64,000 nucleotides of DNA. Source: Maratus speciosus (lineage: Eukaryota; Arthropoda; Arachnida; Araneae; Salticidae). Under the pieces are notes generated by a model. The model saw only the letters and a program-made list of their open reading frames with translations. It searched no databases and was not told where the DNA came from. This document shows, piece by piece, positions 9,465-21,111 of the stretch (its first letter is position 1; each line of letters opens with the position of its first letter). A program made the position numbers and the translations under genes. The stretch covers positions 667,204,484-667,268,483 of the forward strand of contig OZ010788.1 of assembly GCA_963932465.1 (NCBI GenBank), given 5' to 3'.

Positions 9465-10460
9465 TAGTTTTCTTTTCTTCTCGCCAAAAAAGGCACTTAG
9501 TAAATATCTCGGGAAATGATTGATGTTTCTTGCTCGTTTTTATATATCGCAGATTTGCCAAGATACGACGAAGAATAAAATTTGATAAATATAAAAAGAT
9601 TTTCGTTTTCCTTTCTAAGATTAGAATCTTGTATACCTAAAGGTTACTTAGATGCTTTTGTTATGGAGTGGTCAGTTTTTCGATTTCGTTTATTGTTTCA
9701 GCGAGATTTTATGATGTTGAACTTAAGTTGAATTTGACAAAGCTTTAATAATCATTTAAGCTTTAATGAATTTGGAGCAGATTTTCTTTATTATAAAATA
9801 CTTTTCAATGTATTAATACACTTTAATATGCTTCCTTATAGATATTTTACATTAAAAAGTATTTCCCAATATTCAGATATCTTATGATCATGTAAGATTT
9901 ACCAATACATCTCATACGATGGTGTGATATATACCACACCAGTGTTGCCAAATCTGACGATTTTTTTATTCAATTATTCCGAATTCACACCAGAAAATTT
10001 TAAATAGTAATTTTATTTTAATTATTGATGGAATAATTTACATCTTGTATTTAAAATTTCTAGTAAAAATTCGAAATTTCTAAAAAGGTAAGACAGCCAG
10101 ATTTGGTAACACTGAACGTATGCATGAATTGAGCATTTAAAAATAAATAAATAAATATACACAGTTTTCTCTTTTCCGCCAAAAAGTCACTTAAAAATTT
10201 TCTCGGAAAATTATTGTTGCTTCTTACTCATCTTTATATATCGGAGATTTTCCAAGATACGAAAAGAGATAAAATTTGACAAATGAAAAAGGTTTTTTTT
10301 TTCTTCCTGAGATTAGATTGTAGTATACTTAAAGATCTCTTAGACGATTTTGTTTGGAGTGGTCAGTTTTTCGATTTTGGTTATTGTTCTGGAAAATTTT
10401 ACGATAATGAACGGAAATTGAATTTGACAAAACTTTGATAATCATTTTAGATTTAATGTG
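9465..10460 (+). repeat. Diverged ~310-bp direct duplication (9465-9770 and 10160-10460)
   Basis: Both halves carry, in order, TTTTATATATCG-like text, an AAGATACGA block, a GAGATTAGAT-like block, TTTGTT...GGAGTGGTCAGTTTTTCG, and a block reading GAATTTGACAAA then TTT and AATAATCAT or GATAATCAT. Many substitutions and indels separate them. About 390 bp, including the MITE 9940-10114, lies between. No coding potential is apparent. Confidence 0.75.
9940..10114. mobile_element. CAGTGTTGCCA-type MITE (family F)
   Basis: The ends are CAGTGTTGCCAAATCTG and CAGATTTGGTAACACTG. An internal block near AATTCACACCAGAAAATTTT is shared with copies at 13098-13303, 15554-15798 (inverted) and 30894-31250. No exact target duplication is visible here. 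Confidence 0.8.
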
Positions 10461-10609
10461 CTTTTTACTGGATTATTTTTCAGTTGAAATGTTTTCGGAT
10501 ATATTCATAATTTTACATGTATTAATATATATTACATGGCGGTTTACGATATATGAATACGCCGTATGATATTTATCTCACCTCTTACACTATGGTATGT
10601 ATGTTGTGA

Positions 10610-10935
10610 AATACAGTTCAACCTTCAATAAAGCATATTTCTAAATAGCGGACACTTTTTAAACACACACTAACACATATACAAACTCCTCATACACTTC
10701 AGACACTTATTCTCCAACTAACGGACATTTCGAAACCTCATAATTTGTACGTTATTCAGAGGTAAAAATATACAAATAACATAGGTGTTGAATATTGAAA
10801 AAAAATTCGCTAAATAGAGTTATCCGTTATAGAGGTTTCGCTTCATATTTATACGTTTTAAACCTATTAAAATCGGTCATTTTCGAATAGCAGGCAAATT
10901 TCGTGCACTCGAGGGATCTGCTATTCAAAGATTTA
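10610..10935. mobile_element. Possible old pogo-like MITE
   Basis: TACAGTTCAACCTTCAATAA at about 10612 loosely mirrors the reverse complement of CTATTCAAAGATTTAATTGTA near 10921. Internal ATAGCGGACA and TCCGTTATAG motifs are also mirrored. The similarity is weak. Confidence 0.35.
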
Positions 10936-10995
10936 ATTGTATTTCAATACTACATATTTCACAACGGTATCCGATAATTAAATATATGTTACAAG

Positions 10996-11184
10996 CAGTG
11001 TTGCCAGATTGAGGGCTTTTTTTGTCCCCACATTGTTGATTGCCACCGCTGTTTTGAAATCGAAATATTCGGCCTATTTAACGCCAGATTTAAATTTCTG
11101 AAAAATAAGGTAAATTGTACTTATTTAAAAAAAAGTGGTGACAGTCAAATAATCTGAAAAAAAGTCCCCAATCTGGCAACACTA
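10996..11184. mobile_element. hAT-type MITE with 8-bp target duplication
   Basis: The element begins CAGTGTTGCCAGATTG and ends CAATCTGGCAACACTA. It is flanked by GTTACAAG (10988-10995) and CTTACAAG (11185-11192), a 7/8 match. The length is 189 bp. It resembles family F at the termini but differs inside. Confidence 0.85.
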
Positions 11185-11192
11185 CTTACAAG

Positions 11193-12289
11193 ACTATATA
11201 AGTTATATAAATACATGTACGGTGGTATAAGATGCATGAGCACATCTGCCAGCACGAGTTTTAGAGAAAAAAAATTGACGTGGAATTCAAAGTAAAATAA
11301 AAAAGTGAGCTACATAAATATACTGAAAATAAAGAAGAAAAAGAAGATTGTAATTCAGTGACGAAGGAATAGCATTTCGGATTAAAAGACTGACAGTCGA
11401 ATGACGAAGATTCTGAAGGCAGTTAAAAATGTGAAGTTCATACAATAAAATTTATAAAGGAATTTTATAAACTAATTTCTCGACCGGGAATGTGACGAAA
11501 ATATCTGAATGGCGCAAGACACCTATTCCAGAAGGATGAGTAGCATATGATATACCATCTACCTTATATGTGATGGAAAATATTTGCTGCAGAAATTTTT
11601 ACCCCACCTTTGTTTCAGAATACAATGATTATTTTAATTTAAATTATTTTCAAACAGACTTAAAAATTATGGAGACTATTATCATATCTAACTTATGTAG
11701 AATTTTCTGCAAATCTCTCATCATTACTGAGATAACTGATAGATATTTGGAAATTTTAATACAACATTTTATCCCCAAGTCGCCAAATTTGGTACATATT
11801 ATTGCATATCTAATTAATGTAAACTGTTTGATAGCTTATAATTTTGTCCCATCGTTTCGTTCTGAATTTAAAAATGTGTAACCTACAAAAATTATTATAT
11901 AAATATATATATTTACATTTGTTTTATTGTTTCTTTCGATTTTCTTATGTACATCATTCAAAAATTTGTAATTTTAAATCTCAAGTTTTTGATACAATCA
12001 AATAGGTTATAACAGAGCTCGTAGCGTTTCTAAAAATTTTTCCCTTGCTACCACAATTATTAAACAGTGGACATAACACAATTATTATATATATATTATA
12101 TATTAATTATTATTATATAACACAATTACATAACACAATTATTAAATTGTGGCACGTTTTTAATATAGATGATGAAGAAATTTACCATGAAGATTTGCGT
12201 TTTAAAGTAGTGATACAAAAGGTAAAATAAGAAAGAAAAAATAGCGTTCAGCATAGATTATGAAACACTTTCCAACACATTCAGAATAG
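11193..12289. other. AT-rich stretch without an identified gene
   Basis: An open frame of 103 codons (11570-11881, plus strand) has no recognisable domain and an amino-acid mix typical of AT-rich non-coding DNA. Around 12045-12150 is a local AACACAATTATTA repeat. Nothing else is evident. Confidence 0.5.
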
Positions 12290-12980
12290 TGTAACAAAAC
12301 TGCACCGTTTAAAAAAATTATAATATTAAGCCTAATTCAGCCATATGGAAACGCATAACACATTTCGAAACCCAATTTCAGCTGTTCTCATCTACAATCG
12401 GAAAATTATCTGAATTGTTTCAGCAGCTCTGTATATGATTTATAGATTTGTATCTATTAACTACATGCATGCCAAAATTTTGTTCACTTAAGAAATAAAT
12501 ATACTTCAATTGAAAATTCCCCTTCAGCGAGTTCCTCTAATAACGGGAACGGTACCTGAATACTTTTGTGCAGCCCTGTATATGAGGTTTACAATTGATA
12601 TATAACGAGTAACGTGCAAAAGATTATCTAAATTTAAAAGCGCATACCGAATATGGCACTGCACACTCCAGCAATTATTACTCAAAGACAGTACTGTAAC
12701 CGATTTCGTTTGTGTGTCCCTGTAAATGAATAAAAAATGCTACGAATGCCATGTTCTAACGTGATCGTAGTGAAAGTTAGTGATTTATATCAATTTAAAT
12801 ACATTTGAAACAGCGTAATGTCATTAAAATTCTCTTAAAACGATTTTTCACCATGTACCATATTGTAATGGAATTCTTTTGGGTAGCCCTGTAAATGAAA
12901 TATTAATCCCACATACTTCATATGCAATACCAAACATGGTTAGGTTACCCTAAATATGGATTATCAATTGCATGAAAATC
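12290..12980 (+). repeat. Old head-to-tail array related to the family A core
   Basis: The motif TTTTGnGnAGCCCTGTATATGA recurs at about 12421, 12571, 12713 and 12882, with spacing near 150 bp. The last unit reads GTCATTAAAATTCTC then ATATTGTAATGGAATTCTTT then TAGCCCTGTAAATGAA. This parallels the family A core at 1999-2175 (ATCATTAAAATGCAC, CGTAATGTAACGGAAAACTT, CTGTCCCTGTAATTAA). Divergence is high, so the array is old or belongs to a sister family. Confidence 0.5.
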
Positions 12981-13097
12981 CGAATATATTTACGGGAGTT
13001 AGAGCGTGGGCAGACGGCCAGGCAAACCGAATGCATAAACACTTTTCAACTTTGTTGGAAATTGTTAAAAAGCATGGTTGTCATTTGGTTGTCATTC

Positions 13098-13303
13098 AAC
13101 AAGGATTGCTCGTTTTGTCCTTTTTTTTATTATTATTTAATTCGGAAATTTCGAATTCTAACCAGAAAATTAAAATAGAATTTTATTCTTTATTAAATGA
13201 CAGACATGTTGTAATCAAATCAAATTTATTATATTTCTTTTGTAATTTCTGATATGAATTCAGACTTTCTGAAAATTAAAAAAACTGGCAACTCTGTTGT
13301 GAA
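13098..13303. mobile_element. Family F MITE
   Basis: The left end CAACAAGGATTGCTCGTTTT mirrors the right end AAAACTGGCAACTCTGTTG. The interior shares the AATTC...ACCAGAAAATT...AATTTTATT block with 9940-10114. A frame of 98 codons starting at 12956 runs through it and is not a gene. Confidence 0.6.
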
Positions 13304-13309
13304 CCTTGG

Positions 13310-15065
13310 TTTGAATATTTTTTTTAATATATTAAATGAAATAAATGCATCTTTTTCAGACGTGCTGTTAAATTATTGACCCACGTAGTAAAATATGGAA
13401 ACTACTATTACTACTACTAAAAATACTAATGTTATTAATAGTAATAAACAGTCCAGCTGCATTTTTTCAACTGAATGGTTTTATTTTATCTCAGTATTTC
13501 ATAAAAGCTTTAAAAAATCATGATTATGACTTTAATTTCGTTGAAAACTGAAAGAAAACAGAGGATTAGAGTTTTCCTTGATTTAATTAAATATTAAGAT
13601 TTCCATAAAAGATCTGCACTCTGAATAACATTATGTTTTTAATAAAAGCTTTATTAAAAAAAAAAAAAAAAAAAAAAAAAAGAAAGAAAGCGAAAAAAAT
13701 ACAAAACTATTTTGCGCTTTTCATATTGAAAAAACTTTATTTTCAGTTTTGCAATAATAAAATGTCGAACATTTTTATTTAAAGAACTGTTAAATTATTT
13801 ACAGCAACGCGCTAGGTGTTGCTACAGTAAACATGGGAGCTTTTTAATTAATTTTGTTTCAAATGTAAAATAACATCATCTTCTTCGCTTGAAAATATCG
13901 ATTCGCTCTGCTTTTTACTGTAACACATGCAAGAAAAATATGTAAAAAATAAAATATTTTGGAAGTGTTTATAATGAGATTAAAAACACTTTGAGAAGAA
14001 AAAAGCGATCGGATAAAAAATACTCGATCGGGAAAAAAAGATGCAAAGATTATTTTCTTGATAAAAAATAATTTTAATTTTAATAATGTTGAATGCCTGT
14101 ACTATGCAAAATTCGACGTCCAGTATTTGCACCTAAATAATTAACCGTAACAATGCTTTAACGAAATACTAGGTCGCTGTTAAGATCTGCATTTAAGAAA
14201 GGCTTAAGGGAATGATAAAGGAAAGAGTTAAGGCTGTTCTTAAATCCAAAAGGGTAACTTTATGACATAAGTTGTAATTTATTTTTGTTCGGAAATGCAT
14301 GAAACTAGCAGGTGTTTTTCAGAAACTATGTAATCAAACATTTTTTCCCTTTTTTTTTGGTGGGGGGGAGGCAAACGCAATAGATTTTTCAGAAAATAAT
14401 ATCAAAGTTGACGTTTTGAACCGAAATTCCCTAAGAAAGCAAAATAACCAGTCAGCGAAGAAAGAAAAAAAATCTTGTCACGTGATCAAAATCCGTTACA
14501 ACTCAATAGGTAATTTATTTTTCAAAAAATGGAAAACACAGTTCGATTCCAAGTCGCTTCCATAGTCAGGCCTTCCAATTTTATATCTTTCCGTTAAAAA
14601 ATGAATTTGTAAATGTGTCAAAACGTTTTGCGCTTGTTGAGCAGAGCAGTTAAGAGCAGCCTTAAGGAAATTTAAGTACATGGCATACAAGCAATGCAGA
14701 ATTAGGAATATTTTAAAGAATATTCTGTGAACTATAAAGGTTGTAACTGAAACTAGGATCGACCGAAATAGGTTTTTAAGACCGAAACCGAATCCGAATT
14801 TCGGTAATCTTCCTATTTTCGGCCGAAAACGAAACTTTTTTGTAAAGTACCTAATGTTTAAATAAAATACAGAATTATTAATTAATTCTACGTGTGGCCC
14901 AAGTCCTATGTGCCTCTGACGAAAGCTTTTTTCATATAAAATAAAATGTAATTAATTCAATCTACGACACAGAATGACTTTCTAATTATACAAATTTCAT
15001 CTCATTAAAAATGTTTTATGTATACATACGATTTATATTTTACAATGATTTTTGTAAAGGAATCT
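13310..15065. other. AT-rich stretch, no gene
   Basis: It contains a poly(A) tract near 13656-13681, and TTAAGGCTGTTCTTAAATC (about 14229) with a rough inverted counterpart near 14652-14679, which may be ends of an old MITE. At about 14757-14840 there is a cluster of CCGAAA/TTTCGG motifs of the kind found at hAT ends. Nothing else is seen. Confidence 0.45.
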
Positions 15066-15073
15066 ATTACACT

Positions 15074-15257
15074 CAGTGTTGAATTCAGACACTTTTCTCC
15101 GGGAGGGATTTCTGAGGGTCCGGGGGGATATTATAGAGTTCCGGGGGGGATGCGTTTTTGACCATCGAAAACTCAAAATCTCAAATCTTCCGGGGGGGAC
15201 ATCTCATTGATCCGGGGGGATGTCCCCCCCCCGGGCCACCCCCTGAAATCAACACTG
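15074..15257. mobile_element. GC-rich hAT MITE with perfect 8-bp target duplication
   Basis: It starts CAGTGTTGAATTCAG and ends CTGAAATCAACACTG. ATTACACT at 15066-15073 is repeated at 15258-15265. The interior contains GGGATTTCTGAGGGTCCGGG and further CCGGGGGG blocks with a CCCCCCCCGGGCC counterpart, so it can fold back and is far more GC-rich than its surroundings. Its sister copy is 2371-2533. Confidence 0.93.
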
Positions 15258-15553
15258 ATTACACTAGGACTTTCTCAAAGAGTATTCGAAACACTTCTGC
15301 GCTTTCAAACTAAAAATTTTCTATTACTATTAAGTCTTCAGCTTTTAATGAGCACGTGAAAATCGTCCTCAAAGTTTAGTCATATAGCCATTGCATGCTT
15401 TATAATTTGCACTCACGTCTTGAGTCAGTCATGACTGATAATTAGAGTAAAGAAAGCAACAAATGAAAAGTGTCTCATTTGAGTCAATACATCTCAAATC
15501 AATGAGTAATGTTGAAAATTTCCGATGGAAGAAATGAGATTTTTGGAATACAG

Positions 15554-15798
15554 ATACAGTATTGCCAGTGGTCTACTTTTTTTTTAAATTTAGATTTCTT
15601 GATTGGCACCACTTTTTTGAAATGGTAACGCCGTAATTTTTAACGCCTCTCAAGGGGTTAATAGAAAGATCCAGTGGTTAATTTTGGTTCATCAATAATA
15701 GATAGTCTGTAAATTAAAGATAAAAATACTATTGAAAATTTCTGGTGTTAATTCGAAATTTATATATAAAAAATACTTTAAATTCGGCAACTTTCAAC
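15554..15798. mobile_element. Family F MITE, inverted, possibly interrupted
   Basis: The left end is CAGTATTGCCAGTGG and the right end AATTCGGCAACTTTC. The internal AAAATTTCTGGTGTTAATTC is the reverse complement of the family F core. A TTAA-associated TCTCAAGGGGTTAATAG near 15650 may be a remnant of a TTAA MITE. Confidence 0.5.
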
Positions 15799-16281
15799 TA
15801 TACAATACACATTTCCTTTCTAACTCCTACCTTACTTGCGACTGATAAAATAAGTATTATGATAAAGATAGCAATAACACTTAATTATCGGAGATGAACA
15901 ATAATATATATTTTAAAAGTAAATAAAAAAAAAAAAATTGGCATGCCGTAAAATTTTCATTCCTAAAAGAGTTAGTAATCCAGAATTTAAAAAAAATATA
16001 AACCAACAGAAAGATTAAATGGAAAGGCAGAAATGATATGAGAAACAAGTAATATAAAAATTTTGTTTTTAAAGTCAGTTCCTACTTAGGTCAAAGAAAA
16101 ATTTAATATAATCTCTTAAGCTAATATTAGTTTTTGTTGCATTAAAATATCTCAATTTGTTGATTTTCTATAAGCAAGTAAACCCTATTGATTTATAATG
16201 GAAGTCTATGGGAATTTAGCGAAATATTAGAGATATCGCCAAGTTGGCGTCACTTTTGGCGAGTCATTTTGGTCGTCAAAT

Positions 16282-16299
16282 TTGGCGATATATCGCCAA
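16282..16299. repeat. Perfect 18-bp palindrome within a TTGGCG cluster
   Basis: TTGGCGATATATCGCCAA is fully self-complementary. It sits in 16236-16330, where TTGGCG or CGCCAA half sites occur about eight times in both orientations. The cluster looks like a subterminal region of a transposon whose ends were not found. Confidence 0.7.
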
Positions 16300-17005
16300 G
16301 TTGGCGACATACTAGGCGGTATTTGGCGACAGAGCAGGGTCCCCCTATGGTAACCCCTCTTATAGATATGAAGATGCATTAAATGCTGTTCAATAACCAA
16401 TGGCCGTCATTTTGTCTCCCCTATAAAACTAAAATTAATTAATTAAAATTTAATTAATGAATTAATATTTGAAAAACTGTATTAACATCTATTGTCATCC
16501 AGTACAAGTTTAAAAAAATTTATTTCAACTTGATAGGATGATTAATAAGTATTTTATTAACGATTGAAAAATTGAACAAGATATATATAAGGAAGAGTGT
16601 GAACTAACAGTAGGAATTGAAGAAAAAGAAAAAAAAAGCCAGGCTTTTCTTTCTCTCGTAAAAAGAAGAATTAAAGTTGAACATTTTTTAAGCTAGCAGT
16701 TTCACGTCATTAAAAAGATTTTAAACTTTTCAAATTAAGGAAAACTTTATTAATTCACCCCCCTCCCACCACCACCTTTTTTTTTTTGATTTATTGAACA
16801 AATATAACTGATCTGTCAGAGATGCAAGGAACCCCCTCCCCTCCCCGCACAATTTCTATCGCAAGAAGGCAGAAAAAAAAATTCGAATAGAATTGTAATT
16901 GATATCAATTATCATCACCATTTATCAAATTAATCATCTTTGCTGAGAACAAGTTTCGGATTTTCATCATTAATTAAAATATATTATAGGAAATTTTCCA
17001 AATAC

Positions 17006-17090
17006 AGTAAACTCTGTCTAAGTCGGAATCGATCGGGACTGAGAAAATTTTCCGTGGTAGACAATATTCCGGCTTATGCAAAAAAGCCCC
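17006..17090 (-). mobile_element. End fragment of a pogo-like MITE
   Basis: CAGTAAACTCTGTCTAAGTC then GGAATCGATCGGGACTGAGA matches, in reverse complement, the right end of the complete MITE at 51208-51383. TA precedes it. The matching opposite end is absent. Confidence 0.75.
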
Positions 17091-17279
17091 CCTCCCCCCA
17101 TTAAAAAAGAATTCCCTCGAATTTGATGATTTTTTATTGATTTTCCTGACTCGAAAATCGGTTGAAAACTGAAATTCGGAAAGATCTTTTGCCTTTGTAG
17201 ATAAATGAGAAACGCAATTCCGTTTCTTAGTACTGCTCTAATACATGCGAATTGGAAGTTTACACACACACACAAAATT

Positions 17280-17353
17280 AACAACCCCCCCCCCCCCCCC
17301 CACACACACAAAAACAACAACAACAACAACAACAACAAAAAAAAAAAAAAAAG
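17280..17353 (+). repeat. Compound microsatellite
   Basis: Poly(C) (about 17) is followed by CA repeats, about eight AAC triplets and poly(A). Reading frames across it encode only Pro/Thr/Asn/Lys runs and are not genes. Confidence 0.95.
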
Positions 17354-17546
17354 AAAGAAAAACAACTTTGAGAATGAAACAGAACGCTATAAATTTGAAT
17401 TTGCAATCACTAGTTCGAAAAGTGCAGTGACTATTGCAATGCTAGCCACATTTTCACGGAAACTTTATGATGTTATGTTAATTTTAGCATTAAGGGGGCT
17501 GGTCACACAGCTTCGGAATTCTCCTCTGTAATGTTAAGTCTGTGGA

Positions 17547-17866
17547 TGCTTTCGTATATTTAAAATATCTTCTCGGAAAATTCATATTTTTAACATCTTT
17601 TTTCTATGTGTTCTTCATAAAGGATGTCTCCTTTTTTTTTTCGTTTTCAAATTATTTCTAAAACCTATGTTGAATTTGATATTTTATGTATTAAAAGTGG
17701 GCGAACTGTGAGTAAGATTTTAAAACTTCATATAAAATTACGTCTATACTTAAGAAATATTTTGAAAACTAAGAAAAAAAGAGAGATCTTTTAGGAAGTG
17801 TACACGAAAAATAGAAGTTAAAATTATTAATTTCCCGAGGAGACATTTTAAATATACGAATGCATC
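17547..17866. repeat. Foldback repeat with ~110-bp arms
   Basis: The left arm contains TTCGTATATTTAAAATATCT, and the right arm ends with the inverse form AGACATTTTAAATATACGAA. Internal pairs include TTCTCGGAAAATT with the reverse of AATTTCCCGAGGAGA. About 90 bp of non-mirrored centre remains. Termini and target duplication are not resolved. Confidence 0.7.
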
Positions 17867-17869
17867 AAA

Positions 17870-19230
17870 TGCCCATCAAATGCATAAATACTAATTCTGC
17901 CTATTGCAATTTTTTAAATAAAATTGTGCCTTAAAATCGAATACATTTTAAGATATTAAACATTGAAAATGGTCTTTTTTTTTTCATTTTTTCCAATTGT
18001 AAGAGTCTTGAGACCCCTTCAGATAATTAAAATTATTCATAGTTGTAATTATTTTATTTATGTGTGTGTGTGTGTGTGTGTGTGAGTTTAACTTCTATTG
18101 TTTTCACGTTTATTACGAGAATTTTTCTAATTCTCTATCTTCTCGTATTAATCAAATTCGACTGTATGCATTTTTTCTCCAGTTTAATTTAATTTGTGAT
18201 GATCTTTCTGATACATATTTCGTTAAACAAAAGATCTGAGATTCTTGTTAAATCGCTTTAATTTTAATGCATAATGTGAATTAAACGTATGTTGTTATTA
18301 TACTTTAATTAGTTCATAATTTTCCTAAGATTAAGGATTTCTTTCAGCTTATAATTCGTGTAAATATAAATTACTTTCCGAAAAAAGTAAATTCCTTCTA
18401 CCATTTTTTTTTTCATTTATAATGAGCATTCGAAAAAGCACCGAAGTAAAGGCATTAAACAGAAGTTTCCGTTTTTACACTTGCTTAAGCAGGAAAGGCT
18501 TAATTTCACATTTTAACGAACGCATTTATAAACCTATTAACTGCAACCGTACTCTGTCAAGATTTAACTTTGATTTACGCCATCTTCAAATTGCCTGAAA
18601 TACTTTTTCCCATTTCACGTTTGCCTGCAAACATACAAAACTTCTTTAAGCAGTGTCAAATAATCTGTCCCTTTTTTACATACATACAATCTTTTTTTTT
18701 TCGTTTTAACGAATTTTTCACATTCCAATTTATAAGAAATGACATTCATTAAAACCGTTTTTGTTCGTTATACGTTCTGCTAATGGTCTTCATATTATCT
18801 GTAAATGTTTTCCGGTTAAAAGTGTATAAAAATGTTCTTTTTTCCGCGACACTTTCTCCTTTAATTGCTCTGCTATACTTTGGGGATCGTACTACTGACG
18901 GAATCTTGCCTTGATTCATAATCTGCGATTTAACAAGGCATAAACACTCTAGTTGTTTTTCGGAATTAAAAATAATGACGTCGGATTTACTTGCTTTGAG
19001 TGTTGCAGGAAAATGCTGCATTAGTGCTGTGATTTGATAGTGTATTTTCAGAAAATGTTCAGCGCTCTTTTCATTAATAAGATTTTAAACTATCGACACA
19101 AAATAAACTCCTAAAAAAATTGCGTACTTGAAATTTGAAAGAGTGTTAATTGCTAAAAATTTCATATTTCTTATATCCTTCTGTGCAATGGAAAAATTGT
19201 TTAACCTTTTGACGAACAATGCGTATTCAA
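17870..19230. other. AT-rich stretch with a (TG)n microsatellite
   Basis: A TG run of about 12 units lies at 18061-18084. Short open frames (for example 90 codons on the minus strand at 18749-19021) show no recognisable domain. No repeats shared with other parts of the window were found. Confidence 0.4.
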
Positions 19231-19236
19231 AAGGTT

Positions 19237-19587
19237 TTAACCCTTAATGGACAGTAGCTTTAAATACATGATTCTATTTTTATATTCTATTTGCACCACT
19301 GCATTTTAAAAGTAAATGTTTCAGTAAATTTCTCTTGCACATGTTGTCACAGTACAAGTAAAAGTGTTTCTTAACCCTATATTCCCCGGCGGTACTTTAA
19401 AGAACTATTAAAATAACTTGTAAAATTCATTTAATGCATTGATTAGTAGTAATGCAGCTTAGAATGAGTTATAGATACTTTACTTTATCTTGTTCTAAAA
19501 GCATTATTGGTTGCACAAATCAAAAATATTTTTAAAATGGTGATTTCTTTTGCCTTTGCATCTTTTCAGTTTCATTAAAAATGAAAG

Positions 19588-19622
<35 letters not shown>

Positions 19623-19926
19623 GGGGGGGGGGGTGGAGTTTTAGTTTGGAAATATTTTTATATTTCTACTGTAAGAACATTATATTTGTACATTTCCTAA
19701 TTCTACAAAATACTAAAAAAAGTATTTTAAATAAAAGATTTGACTGGAGTTATAAATATTGCACAAAATTCCTATAAATTCAAATTTAATTAATTTTAAT
19801 TGGCAAAATCCTTCAAAAATTTATTAAATGATCATGTAAATCTTCTAAATGTAGTTAATAAATTCACGAAAAATGCCTTAGAAGATGAAATTTTCATGAA
19901 TTCAGCGTGTGGGACATAAAGAGTTA
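19237..19926. mobile_element. Possible TTAA MITE
   Basis: TTAACCCTTAATGGACA at about 19239 loosely mirrors GGGACATAAAGAGTTAA ending at about 19926. The left subterminal text TTTTTATATTCTATTTGCACC recurs at about 32750, in another TTAA-associated segment. A T-run to G-run junction lies inside (19590-19633). Confidence 0.4.
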
Positions 19927-19929
19927 AAC

Positions 19930-20654
19930 TGGTATCGCCAAATTTGGTATTTCGTTAAATTGGGAATATTTTGTGAAATCGGCCAGTTTATGTTTTCAAA
20001 AACATGTTCAACCACTTTATATTTCGAATTATAAAGAAATTTAAATACAATTACAAATGTTTTCACCATATCACTTTTTTCTATAAAACTTCTTGCTCTT
20101 GTCATCTTTCACCAAGCGTTAAAAAAAGTAAAAGGACGCATAAATCCGCTACAATAAGAGTGAAACACGTGTCACCCAATTTGGTATTTCGTTAAATTGG
20201 GAATATTTTGTGAAATCGGTCAGTTTATGTTTCCAAAAACATGTTCAACCCCTTTATGTTTCGAATTATTAAAAAAAAATTAAATACAATTCCAAATGTC
20301 CTCACCATATCACTTTTTTTCTATAAAACTTCTTGCTCCTGTCATCTTTCACCTAGCGTTAGAGAAGTAAAATGACGCTTAAATCAGTTACAATAAGAGT
20401 GGAACACGTGTCACCCAATTTGGTATTTCGTTAAATTGGGAATATTTTGTGAAATCGGCCAGTTTATGTTTCCAAAAACATGTTCAACCACTTTATGTTT
20501 CGAATTATAAAGAAATTTAAATACAATTCCAAATGTTCTCACCATATCACTTTTTTCTACAAAACTTCTTGCTCCTGTCATCTTTCACCAAGCGTTAAAA
20601 AAGTAAAAGGACGCATAAATCAGTTACAATAAGAGTGGAACACGTGTCACCATA
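19930..20654 (+). repeat. Three tandem copies of a 239-bp unit
   Basis: GGTATTTCGTTAAATTGGGA starts at 19945, 20183 and 20422 (spacings 238 and 239). Units differ by few bases. Each contains an inverted pair AATTT...AAATT, and the copy junctions carry AACACGTGTCACC with a CACGTG core. The last unit ends near 20654 with CACGTGTCACCATAAC. Confidence 0.93.
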
Positions 20655-21111
20655 ACTTGAAAAATAACGCTTTGACGAGATGAGATATGACAGAAAACAG
20701 TCATTGGGACCAGTTAGAGAAGGAAGCAATAAATTGGATGCTCAAAATAATTTTTTAATGTGGACTCCTAGCGACAGTAGGTGATGTTGAATGAAGCATA
20801 TTAAGATTTATCTGATGTACTGACGGATATGTCTTGAAGAGTTTATAACAAGGGTTTACAACCTTTCAAAGGAGGTTACGAAAACTGATCTTGAATAGCT
20901 CTTTGATTCGAGATAGCTTTTGATAAGATTACATTTTGGAATTAATCTTGATTTTATTAGTTTTGATGAAAACACTTTCCATTCATCATGAATCATGAGA
21001 ATGCTTTCTTTGCTTTCGTTTGCTTATGTTGATGAAAATAATGATAAAGAAGCTGCAAGCAGCGAAATAAATTTCGGGCGAGCATTAATGAATGTTAATC
21101 CTTTAGGGGGA

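Noticed and set aside
11570..11881. 103-codon plus-strand open frame
   Set aside because: Composition is Ile/Asn/Leu/Phe-rich as expected for AT-rich DNA. There is no domain, no splice context and no relation to neighbouring elements.
12956..13252. 98-codon plus-strand frame with an initially gene-like start
   Set aside because: Its second half is a family F MITE (13098-13303), and the first half overlaps the old tandem array.
17018..17531. Overlapping open frames of 108-115 codons on both strands
   Set aside because: Both run through the poly(C)/CA/AAC/A microsatellite and give homopolymeric Pro, Thr, Asn, Leu and Phe tracts.
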